Shown here: positions 7,176 through 13,005 of the stretch, one piece after another
Layout: the number at the start of each line of letters is the position of its first letter
How positions within the stretch are numbered: position 1 is the stretch's first letter
From: Gemmatimonadota bacterium
GTDB lineage: Bacteria > Gemmatimonadota > Gemmatimonadetes > Gemmatimonadales > GWC2-71-9
NCBI GenBank assembly: GCA_003221985.1
Contig: QHUQ01000215.1
Span: 1-13,005 of the forward strand
Direction of reading: 5' to 3'
Length of the DNA: 13,005 nt
The notes under the pieces: generated by a model
Seen by the model: the letters and a program-made list of their open reading frames with translations, nothing else
Told to the model about the DNA's origin: nothing
Database searches by the model: none
Made by a program: the position numbers and the translations under genes

Positions 7176-8291
7176 ATGGCCACGAGTTACCGCGTTCCCT
7201 TCGTCGATCCGCGGAAACACTATCAACGAATCAAGAGTGAGGTCGACTCTGCAATCAGCGACACTCTAGCCGCGGGCGATCTTGTTCTCAGGCGGCAATT
7301 GGCGGATTTCGAAAGGCGTCTAGCTGAGTACGTCGGCACGAAGTATGCGGTTGGGGTTGCCAGCGGATACCACGCGCTGCATCTCTCTCTGCTGGCGCTT
7401 GGCGTGGGTCCCGGGCATGAGGTGATCACCGTTGGCCACACGTTCGTCGCAACCGTGTCCGCGATCATCCACGCGGGTGCCTCTCCGGTCCTGGTGAGTG
7501 TCGGAGAGGACTACAACATGAACGTCGAAGCCCTCGCTGAGGCAATCAGCGAAAGGACGCGAGCGATCATCCCGGTCCATCTGAACGGCCGCGTCTGCGC
7601 CATGGACCGGCTCCGGGCGCTCGCGCGCCAGCACGGGATCGCAATCATCGAAGACGCGGCCCAAGCACTCGGCGCGAGCTTCCACGACAGGATGGCCGGT
7701 TCTTTCGGGTCCGCAGGCTGTTTCAGCTTCTATCCGTTCAAGGCATTAGGTGGAATTGGTGACGGCGGTGCAGTGACGACCGACGATCCAGTTCTTGCCA
7801 GGACGGTGACGCTCCTGCGGTTCAACGGCGAGGATCGGGAAACGGCGGAGCTTCATGCGCACGGCTACACAGCGTCGTTGGACAACGTGAACGCCGCCAC
7901 CCTCGACGTGAAACTGCGGCACCTTCCTCGCTGGATCGAGCATCGGCGCGCCCTCGCGAAGCGGTATCGAGCGGCGCTATCAGGAGTGGGAGATCTTCGG
8001 CTCCCACATTTCGACGGGACGACACATGTCGATAGTTTCCAGAACTACGTGATACGAACGTCACGGCGAGAGGCGCTGCGCGAGCATCTCTTCGACGAGG
8101 GGATCGAGACTCTTGTTCATTGGCCGAAGCCGATGTGGGAGCACAAGGCGCTCGGGCTCGATGATCCGCGATTGCCCGAAACCGAACGGATATGCCGCGA
8201 GGTGCTCTCCCTTCCCATGAATGCGGAGCTGACACCCGAGCAGGTCGATATCGTCACCTCGAGCATTCAGGAGTTCTTCGCGCAGAGTTGA
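7176..8291 (+). CDS. DegT/DnrJ/EryC1/StrS-family sugar aminotransferase
   Basis: PLP-dependent aminotransferase of the sugar aminotransferase group (371 aa), normally converting a keto group of a nucleotide sugar to an amine using glutamate or glutamine. Features in order: VPFVDPRKHY (7-16), the phosphate-binding region SGYHALHLSL (63-72), IIPVHLNGRVCAMD (131-144), EDAAQALGA with PLP-ring Asp D160, and SFYPFKALGGIGDGGAV (184-200) with Schiff-base Lys K189. The C-terminal half holds HGYTASLDNVNAATLDVKL and VHWPKPMWEH. Two deviations are visible: SGY where many members have SGT, and TASLDNVNAA where NSRLDxxQAA is common. Both suggest a subgroup with its own substrate. The open frame extends to 7005, inside the transketolase gene, but ATG 7176 is chosen because homology begins there and it lies one base after the upstream stop. 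No clear ribosome binding site is seen, consistent with coupling. Confidence 0.93.
   Translation: MATSYRVPFVDPRKHYQRIKSEVDSAISDTLAAGDLVLRRQLADFERRLAEYVGTKYAVGVASGYHALHLSLLALGVGPGHEVITVGHTFVATVSAIIHAGASPVLVSVGEDYNMNVEALAEAISERTRAIIPVHLNGRVCAMDRLRALARQHGIAIIEDAAQALGASFHDRMAGSFGSAGCFSFYPFKALGGIGDGGAVTTDDPVLARTVTLLRFNGEDRETAELHAHGYTASLDNVNAATLDVKLRHLPRWIEHRRALAKRYRAALSGVGDLRLPHFDGTTHVDSFQNYVIRTSRREALREHLFDEGIETLVHWPKPMWEHKALGLDDPRLPETERICREVLSLPMNAELTPEQVDIVTSSIQEFFAQS
8269..8273 (+). promoter_or_regulatory. Probable ribosome binding site of the second class I methyltransferase gene
   Basis: AGGAG within the end of the aminotransferase gene, 14 bases before TTG 8288. The spacing is long, so the stop/start overlap TTGA (8288-8291) probably contributes. 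It favours a start near 8288-8300 over the ATG at 8192. Confidence 0.4.
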
Positions 8292-9064
8292 TCCGTCGCG
8301 TGGATTACTCGGAGGATGCAGAGACTCCAGGGGTTCGTATCACACGTGAGGCATTTTCTATGCTCTACACTCGCTATGCTTTTGCGCGGGCTTTGTGCCA
8401 GAAGAAGCGAGTGTTGGAGATTGCGTGTGGTACGGGTCAAGGGCTCGGGTACCTCGCCGAAGATGCGCGCTACGTCGTGGGCGGTGACTGCAACGAGAGT
8501 TTGGTCTCCTGGGGGCGTCGCCACTATGGTCACCGGCTATCTCTGCTGTGCCTCGACGCACACACGTTGCCCTTTCGCCCTGGAAGCTTTGAGGTGGCGA
8601 TTCTTTACGAGGCGCTCTATTACCTGGAATCTCCCGCCCTGTTTCTCGCTGAGTGCCAGCGCATTCTGGCGCAGGAGGGCCTTCTCCTTATCTGCACTGC
8701 CAACCGAGAGTGGCCGGGATTCAATCCGAGCCGACTTGCTACCCGCTATCTGTCGGCCCGGGAGTTGGTGGGCCTGCTCTGGCGGCATGGATTCGAGGCC
8801 ACCTTGTATGGATCCCCTCCACTAACGCCGGAGTCCATGAAGTCGAAGGCTGTGCGCGCGATGAGGCGAATAGGAACCCGGCTGCACGTGATTCCCAAGA
8901 CGATGAGAGGAAAGGAGTTTCTCAAGAGAATCTTTCTCGGGCCACTCGAGCCTGTGCCAGCCGAGTTGGAGGTGGGGATGGCGGCGTATCAGGAGCCCAT
9001 CCAGATATCAGCGCACGAAGCGCCACCCTTCAAGTTCTTGTTCGCCGTGGCGAATCGGCGGTGA
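8288..9064 (+). CDS. Class I SAM-dependent methyltransferase (second)
   Basis: SAM-dependent methyltransferase (258 aa from TTG 8288), probably cytoplasmic. Motif I is VLEIACGTGQG (42-52), and the acidic residue after strand 2 is D67 in VVGGDCNES. LDAHTLPFRPGSFEVAILYEALYYLE gives motifs II-III of the UbiE/Methyltransf_11 type, and ILAQEGLLLICTANRE motif IV. A C-terminal part (about 165-258) continues beyond the core, with LGPLEPVPAEL, and may form an acceptor cap. Before motif I lies a conserved-looking leader (VDYSEDAETPGVRITREAF). The frame is open back to an ATG at 8192, but that requires a 100-base overlap. TTG 8288 shares TTGA with the upstream stop, as at the first junction of the operon; GTG 8300 is also possible. 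It is not a close relative of the methyltransferase at 3284, judging from motif I and the C-terminal region. A glycan or sugar substrate is inferred from context only. Confidence 0.86.
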   Translation: MIRRVDYSEDAETPGVRITREAFSMLYTRYAFARALCQKKRVLEIACGTGQGLGYLAEDARYVVGGDCNESLVSWGRRHYGHRLSLLCLDAHTLPFRPGSFEVAILYEALYYLESPALFLAECQRILAQEGLLLICTANREWPGFNPSRLATRYLSARELVGLLWRHGFEATLYGSPPLTPESMKSKAVRAMRRIGTRLHVIPKTMRGKEFLKRIFLGPLEPVPAELEVGMAAYQEPIQISAHEAPPFKFLFAVANRR

Positions 9065-9070
9065 CGCAGG

Positions 9071-10975
9071 ATGGCGGTGGAGATGATGCGCTCCGCTCGC
9101 GGTGAGGGGTCGGCGAAACGCGGATCCCTGGCCGTGGTGCGGCACGTCCACGAACATCGCCGGCTAGTGATTATTGCGGTGCATCTGGCGATCGCAACGG
9201 CCACGAATTTTCTGGCGTTCCTCCTTCGCTTCGACGGGGTGATGCCGCCAGAACCAACGCTGTTGTTCACGCGCACGCTCCCCTGGCTGCTGGCGATTCG
9301 GCTCCTGTCTTTCCTTCCCTTCCGTCTATACGAAGGATTGTGGCGCTACACGAGTATCTGGGATCTTCGGAACATCGTCCTTGGGGTTGCGACGGGCAGT
9401 GTCACTTTCTACGTCGTGGCGCTGTGGCTCTTGGCACCTCACGAGTATCCGGCGGCCGTCATCCTGATGGACTCAATCCTGCTGGTCTCCTCCTTGGGCG
9501 GTGTCCGACTTCTCGGGCGGATTTACCGTGATCTCGGCCGCATGGAACGACAACGAAAGTTGCTCATCTACGGCGCCGGAGACGCGGGAGAGATGATTGT
9601 GCGCGATATGCAGAACGATCGTGAGCACGAGTACGAGCCGGTGGGGTTCGTCGACGATGACCCGGGCAAGGTTGGAACACGAATCCACGGACTCAAGGTG
9701 CTCGGAACGCGTGCGGCGCTCGGCCGCATTATCGCTGAGAAGCGACCTCATGCAGTGCTCGTCGCCATGCCTCGCGTTACCCCCGCGACAATTCGGTCGA
9801 TCGTCCGTGCGCTGGAACCTTTCAAGGTGCCCATACAGACCCTTCCGAGCCTTCAGGCCATCCTCGATGGCAGAGTGTCAGTCGGCCAGATCCGCAAGCT
9901 CTCGGTAGAGGACCTACTGGACCGCGCGCCGGTGGACTTGGATGCCGAATCTGTCCGCGAACTCGTGCAAAGCCGGCGAGTCCTGATAACCGGGGCGGGT
10001 GGGTCGATTGGCTCGGAACTTGCGCGTCAAGTCGCGGCACTGCAGCCGGACAGCCTCATACTGCTCGACCGTTGCGAGAACGACCTTCACACAGTGCTTG
10101 TGGAGCTCGATGACTGTGGAATCTTTTGTGCCACCGGTGTCATTGGCGACGTCACCGACCCGGGGCGCATGCTCACAGTGATGAACGACCACCGACCTGA
10201 TCTAGTGTTCCATGCGGCGGCTCACAAACACGTGCCTCTCATGGAGATGAATCCGGCGGAGGCAGCGAAGAATAACGTACGCGGTACCCGAGTGAGCGCC
10301 GAGGCGGCAGAACTGGCAGGGGTCGAGCGGTTCGTCCTCGTGTCGACGGACAAGGCGGTCAACCCGACCAGCGTCATGGGGGCTACGAAGCGCGTCGCTG
10401 AGATGCTCATCCAGCATATGAGCGGGAAAGGCGCCGGAATTTTCTCGGCTGTGCGCTTTGGCAACGTCCTGGGGAGTAACGGCAGCGTCATCCCGCGCTT
10501 CCTCGACCAAATCCAGCACGGCGGACCCGTTACGGTCACTCATCCCGAAGTCCGGCGGTACTTCATGCTGGTATCGGAGGCAGTGCATCTCGTACTGCAG
10601 GCGGCAACCGTTGCCGAAGCCGGGGACATTTTCTTGCTCGAAATGGGCGAGCCGATTCTTGTGGTGGAGCTTGCGCGAAACCTGATTCGTCTGGCCGGAT
10701 TCATCCCAGACGACGAAATCCAGATCAGGTTCATCGGCTTGCGCCCCGGAGAGAAGCTCTCCGAGGATCTCGTCGAGGAGGGAGAGTCCGTTGAGCCGCT
10801 GGGGCTGCGCGGGGTTCTCCGAATTCGGGCTACGCCGAAACCCGAATGGGGATCCCTCCACGACGCGGTCCTACGTCTCGAGGACGTGGCCGAGAAGGGC
10901 GCAGATGGCGATGTGATCAAGCGGCTCTGCGAGCTCGTGCCTACCTTTCGGCCAGCGGGATCCTTCGGGAAGTGA
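9071..10975 (+). CDS. Membrane-anchored nucleotide-sugar 4,6-dehydratase/epimerase (FlaA1/CapD/WbpM/PglF type)
   Basis: Extended short-chain dehydrogenase with an N-terminal membrane domain (634 aa; WbpM-type proteins are about 600-670 aa). Known relatives convert UDP-GlcNAc to UDP-2-acetamido-2,6-dideoxy-4-hexulose. About four hydrophobic helices span residues 32-53, 70-86, 101-121 and 127-147. A CoA-binding-like Rossmann domain follows, with LIYGAGDAGEM (165-175) and VGFVDDDPGKVG. The catalytic NAD(P)-binding domain has ITGAGGSIGSELA (306-318) and HAAAHKHVPLME (381-392). VSTDKAVNPTSVMGATKR (424-441) shows the M436xxxK440 that replaces YxxxK in this family. GNVLGSNGSVIPRF and GLRPGEKLSEDL near the C-terminus are also diagnostic. 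The start is ATG 9071 behind GGTGA (9060-9064); ATG 9083 and 9086 are alternatives. It likely supplies the 4-keto-6-deoxy sugar for amination or reduction. C4 epimerase-type members exist, so the exact reaction is not certain. Confidence 0.95.
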   Translation: MAVEMMRSARGEGSAKRGSLAVVRHVHEHRRLVIIAVHLAIATATNFLAFLLRFDGVMPPEPTLLFTRTLPWLLAIRLLSFLPFRLYEGLWRYTSIWDLRNIVLGVATGSVTFYVVALWLLAPHEYPAAVILMDSILLVSSLGGVRLLGRIYRDLGRMERQRKLLIYGAGDAGEMIVRDMQNDREHEYEPVGFVDDDPGKVGTRIHGLKVLGTRAALGRIIAEKRPHAVLVAMPRVTPATIRSIVRALEPFKVPIQTLPSLQAILDGRVSVGQIRKLSVEDLLDRAPVDLDAESVRELVQSRRVLITGAGGSIGSELARQVAALQPDSLILLDRCENDLHTVLVELDDCGIFCATGVIGDVTDPGRMLTVMNDHRPDLVFHAAAHKHVPLMEMNPAEAAKNNVRGTRVSAEAAELAGVERFVLVSTDKAVNPTSVMGATKRVAEMLIQHMSGKGAGIFSAVRFGNVLGSNGSVIPRFLDQIQHGGPVTVTHPEVRRYFMLVSEAVHLVLQAATVAEAGDIFLLEMGEPILVVELARNLIRLAGFIPDDEIQIRFIGLRPGEKLSEDLVEEGESVEPLGLRGVLRIRATPKPEWGSLHDAVLRLEDVAEKGADGDVIKRLCELVPTFRPAGSFGK

Positions 10976-11010
10976 CAAGCTCGTGAGGAGCGCAATCGCG
11001 TGCGCGACGA

Positions 11011-11014
11011 GAGG
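11011..11014 (+). promoter_or_regulatory. Ribosome binding site of the Wzz-type gene
   Basis: GAGG five bases before ATG 11020, in the 44-base gap after the dehydratase. The same gap holds a short imperfect palindrome TCGCG-TG-CGCGA (10996-11007) without a T-run, so it is not called a terminator. Confidence 0.6.
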
Positions 11015-11019
11015 CGGCG

Positions 11020-12204
11020 ATGACTGGACTTCATGATGGGAGAGCCGACAGGGTCGATGGCGGGCTGGTCGATTACGCTATCGTAGTGTGGCGTTACCGG
11101 TGGCTAGTTATGAGCGTACTCGCCGCGGGCTTGTGCCTATCTGCCGCGGTATCACTTCTGTCGTCGAAGATGTACGAGGCAACAGCCACCCTCATTGCGC
11201 CGAAGGAAGGTACGAGCAGTGGGCTGCTAGGAAACCTGGCCGTCGTGTCTGGTCTTGTGCAGCAAGCGCCGAACGTGTCCGTGGCCTCGATGACACCCAA
11301 TCGCGATATGCTCGTGAGCATTTTGAAGAGCCGCACTATGGCCCAGTCACTCGTGAGCAGATTCCGTTTGCAGGATCGATACCGGGCGAGATATGCGGAA
11401 GACGCAATTCGGACGCTCGAGGATCGAGTTCGGATCTTAGTTTCTAAGGAGGGCGTCATTTCGGTACGGACAGAAGATACCGATCCGCAAATTTCGGCTG
11501 ACATGGCGAACTTCTACATCAACGAGCTGGATCGGCTGGTGGCTCGATATAGCACGAGTGAGGCCGGTAATCAACGTGCGTTCCTTACTGAACAGCTCGC
11601 ACACGCCAAAGTCGCGCTCGATGGGGCCGAAGAAAAACTGAGGCGCTTCCAGGAACAGAACCGAGCCATCGCGCTACAGGAGCAGACTCGTGGTGCTATC
11701 GAGGCAACCGGGCGGTTGAAGGGTGAGATCATGGCCGCTGAGGTTCAGCTCCAGGTGATCCGTAACTTTGCAACAGAGTCGAATCCAGAAATTATCGCAA
11801 TCAGAGGTCGCATCGAAGAAATGCGGCGACAACTCACGCGGATGGAATCCGACGACGGTGCTCTACACGGACAGACGCAGCGTGGCAAACGAGAATTCGC
11901 GGTGCCGTTACCTAAGGTGCCGGAGGTCGGCATCGAGCTGGCGCGTATGACACGAGATGTGAAGGTGCATGAGACGTTGGTGACGCTGCTAATTCAGCAA
12001 ACCGAGCAGGCGCGCATCGCGGAGGCGAAAGATCTTCCGATGGTCCAGGCACTCGACCGCGCGGTGCCGGCCGAGCGACCGTCTCGGCCTCGGCTTCGAC
12101 TTAATATCGCTCTCGGTGGCGTGACGGGTATCTTCGTTGGTATTTTTCTGGCGTTTCTGGCGGATTACGTGGAGAACTGGCGAAGGGGTCAGCGAAGGCC
12201 GTAG
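11020..12204 (+). CDS. Wzz/GNVR-type polysaccharide chain-length determinant (co-polymerase)
   Basis: Inner-membrane polysaccharide co-polymerase (394 aa) that sets chain length in Wzy-dependent assembly or supports export. It has the classic architecture: a short cytoplasmic N-terminus (VDYAIVVWRYRWL), a first membrane helix at about 28-48, a large periplasmic domain, and a second helix at about 362-383 preceded by a Pro-rich stretch (AVPAERPSRPRLRLN, 348-362). The start of the periplasmic part (SSKMYEATATLIAPKEG) is the typical Wzz beta-strand. Residues 181-280 (AFLTEQLAHAKVALDGAEEK to IEEMRRQLTRM) are charged and coiled-coil-like. The C-terminus stops nine residues after the NWRR basic anchor, so the fused tyrosine autokinase domain of Wzc/CapAB or BceF-like proteins is absent. 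The central GNVR consensus is not exact. A good ribosome binding site and the 44-base gap suggest more independent translation than for upstream genes. Confidence 0.92.
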   Translation: MTGLHDGRADRVDGGLVDYAIVVWRYRWLVMSVLAAGLCLSAAVSLLSSKMYEATATLIAPKEGTSSGLLGNLAVVSGLVQQAPNVSVASMTPNRDMLVSILKSRTMAQSLVSRFRLQDRYRARYAEDAIRTLEDRVRILVSKEGVISVRTEDTDPQISADMANFYINELDRLVARYSTSEAGNQRAFLTEQLAHAKVALDGAEEKLRRFQEQNRAIALQEQTRGAIEATGRLKGEIMAAEVQLQVIRNFATESNPEIIAIRGRIEEMRRQLTRMESDDGALHGQTQRGKREFAVPLPKVPEVGIELARMTRDVKVHETLVTLLIQQTEQARIAEAKDLPMVQALDRAVPAERPSRPRLRLNIALGGVTGIFVGIFLAFLADYVENWRRGQRRP

Positions 12205-12256
12205 TGTCAGTTAGCGGCGTCAGAAACGGACTCCGTCAGCTGAAGGGTCGTTGGTG
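12205..12256 (+). other. Intergenic gap between Wzz-type and inositol-phosphate synthase genes
   Basis: The longest gap in the window (52 bases). It contains the 11-base palindrome ACGGACTCCGT (12226-12236), too short and without a T-run to be a terminator, and three copies of GTCAG (12206, 12219, 12235) that may be chance. AAGGG at 12243-12247 serves as the next gene's ribosome binding site. No recognisable -35/-10 pair is seen. Confidence 0.5.
12243..12247 (+). promoter_or_regulatory. Ribosome binding site of the inositol-3-phosphate synthase gene
   Basis: AAGGG nine bases before ATG 12257. A second ATG follows immediately at 12260 and a GTG precedes at 12254, so the exact start may shift by one codon. 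Confidence 0.55.
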
Positions 12257-13005
12257 ATGATGGCAGGCACCGCATGGATGGGACGGGTCGGCGTCTGGCT
12301 GATCGGCGCTCAGGGGAGCCTCGCATCCACCGTCGTGCTGGGCGCGCGGGCAATCGCGCGCAAGCTCGCCGCAGGTGGCGGGCTGGTCACCGAGCTGCCC
12401 GAGCTCACACCGCTGCCCCTCGTCGGGCTGGGCGATCTCGTCTTCGGCGGCTGGGACATCGCGCCGGGCGGCCTGGTGGAGCGGGCGCGCTCGCTGGCGC
12501 GTGACGACTGTGCTGTACCTGAGCCCCTGGTGACGAGGCTTGACGAAGATCTCATGGCGGTCGAGGCGCGCGTCCGGCCAGGGTTTGCACCCGGCGGGGG
12601 CCCGGCGAACCTGCCGCGAGGGAGTCGCGCGTTTCTCCCACGGCGGGAGTCCCTGGCGTCCGCGGTCGAGCGGCTCGGTGACGATCTGGATCGCGTCAGG
12701 CGCGAGGAGCGGCTCGACACGGTGATCGTCGTGAACGTCGCATCCACCGAGCCACCGCTCGAGCTGACACGCGATCACGAGCGGCTCGATCGATTCCGCC
12801 GGGTGATCCAGCAGGACCGACGCGCCCTCGTCACGCCGAGCATGATCTACGCCTACGCGGCGCTCGACCGTGGATTCTCTTACGTGAACTTCACGCCGTC
12901 CGTCGGCATCGCGGTGCCAGCGCTCCAGGAGCTGGCGCTCAAACATCACGTGCCCTTCTACGGGAGCGACGGCAAAACGGGGGAGACGCTCGTGAAGACG
13001 GTCCT
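12257..13005 (+). CDS. ino1: Inositol-3-phosphate synthase (3' partial)
   Basis: NAD-dependent myo-inositol-1-phosphate synthase, converting glucose 6-phosphate to 1L-myo-inositol 1-phosphate. The frame stays open to the right edge (249 codons plus CT, which is Leu whatever base follows), so the C-terminus is missing. The NAD-binding loop is GVWLIGAQGSLAST (12-25), close to the GARGSVATT of the bacterial family. VTELPEL...LGDLVFGGWDI (44-68) is typical, with W where H is frequent. VIVVNVASTEPP (156-167) follows. The most diagnostic part is MIYAYAALDRGFSYVNFTPS (196-215) and YGSDGKTGETLVKTVL (235-250), the active-site Lys region. This gene is more GC-rich than those upstream (sampled lines 63-75%). 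Inositol phosphate could feed phosphatidylinositol lipids, an inositol-containing glycan or a compatible solute; which one depends on genes beyond the window. It may be co-transcribed with wzz or belong to another unit. Confidence 0.93.
   Translation, partial: MMAGTAWMGRVGVWLIGAQGSLASTVVLGARAIARKLAAGGGLVTELPELTPLPLVGLGDLVFGGWDIAPGGLVERARSLARDDCAVPEPLVTRLDEDLMAVEARVRPGFAPGGGPANLPRGSRAFLPRRESLASAVERLGDDLDRVRREERLDTVIVVNVASTEPPLELTRDHERLDRFRRVIQQDRRALVTPSMIYAYAALDRGFSYVNFTPSVGIAVPALQELALKHHVPFYGSDGKTGETLVKTV

Noticed and set aside
8192..8287. 32-residue extension of the second methyltransferase to ATG 8192.
   Set aside because: It overlaps the aminotransferase by 100 bases and reads as shadow sequence; TTG 8288 (or GTG 8300) fits the operon's overlap pattern.
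10202..10861. Minus-strand 219-codon open frame inside the dehydratase.
   Set aside because: No family resemblance; it lies opposite the conserved catalytic domain and is a codon-usage shadow.
10996..11007. Palindrome TCGCG-TG-CGCGA between dehydratase and wzz as a terminator or operator.
   Set aside because: The stem is short, there is no T-run, and CG-rich palindromes are expected by chance at this GC content.
12226..12236. Palindrome ACGGACTCCGT as a possible terminator after wzz.
   Set aside because: As a hairpin it gives only about four pairs with a three-base loop and no following T-run.
12188..12239. Four GTCAG copies spaced 18, 13 and 16 bases apart as a possible regulator site.
   Set aside because: Five-base words with irregular spacing, one of them inside the wzz coding end; no known operator matches.
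12236..12949. Minus-strand 237-codon open frame opposite the last gene.
   Set aside because: Arg/His/Asp-rich with no recognisable domain; it mirrors the high-GC inositol-3-phosphate synthase on the plus strand, which has clear family motifs.

Overview
The window is a dense, entirely plus-strand surface polysaccharide (exopolysaccharide, capsule or O-antigen) biosynthesis locus from a high-GC bacterium. An undecaprenyl-phosphate sugar transferase, a Wzz-type chain-length protein and a membrane-anchored FlaA1/CapD-type dehydratase fit an envelope glycan assembled on a lipid carrier. The taxon cannot be fixed from the sequence. The gene set resembles loci of environmental Gram-negative-type bacteria such as Proteobacteria, Acidobacteria or Rokubacteria-like lineages, but that is a guess.

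Layout: an asparagine-synthase-type amidotransferase cut by the left edge (2-1258); a GT4 glycosyltransferase (1255-2418); a NodB-fold polysaccharide deacetylase of the exosortase-locus type (2418-3287); a class I methyltransferase (3284-3970); a PglC/WcaJ-type phosphoglycosyl transferase (3981-4658); a TylF/MycF-like O-methyltransferase (4649-5395); a split transketolase, N-half (5418-6251) and C-half (6248-7174); a DegT/DnrJ/EryC1/StrS aminotransferase (7176-8291); a second class I methyltransferase (8288-9064); a nucleotide-sugar 4,6-dehydratase (9071-10975); a Wzz/GNVR chain-length protein (11020-12204); and an inositol-3-phosphate synthase that runs off the right edge (12257-13005).

From 2 to 10975 the genes overlap or lie within 22 bases of each other. 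Several junctions are stop/start overlaps (TTGA, TGATG, GTGA, ATGA, TTGA), which points to one translationally coupled operon. No stretch above 300 bases lacks a gene; the longest gaps are 44 and 52 bases. No tRNA, rRNA, CRISPR array, insertion sequence or convincing terminator was seen. The operon promoter must lie left of the window.

Inferred teamwork: the dehydratase makes a 4-keto-6-deoxy sugar nucleotide, and the aminotransferase may aminate it or a ketose made by the split transketolase. The phosphoglycosyl transferase loads the first sugar on undecaprenyl phosphate and the GT4 enzyme adds another. Three methyltransferases, the deacetylase and the amidotransferase decorate the glycan, and the Wzz protein sets its length. 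Flippase, polymerase and further glycosyltransferases are not in view. The most distinctive element is the coupled transketolase pair plus aminotransferase, whose product is not obvious. The inositol-phosphate synthase differs in base composition (roughly 63-75% GC in sampled lines against about 48-60% in sampled lines upstream) and may mark the edge of the polysaccharide cluster.
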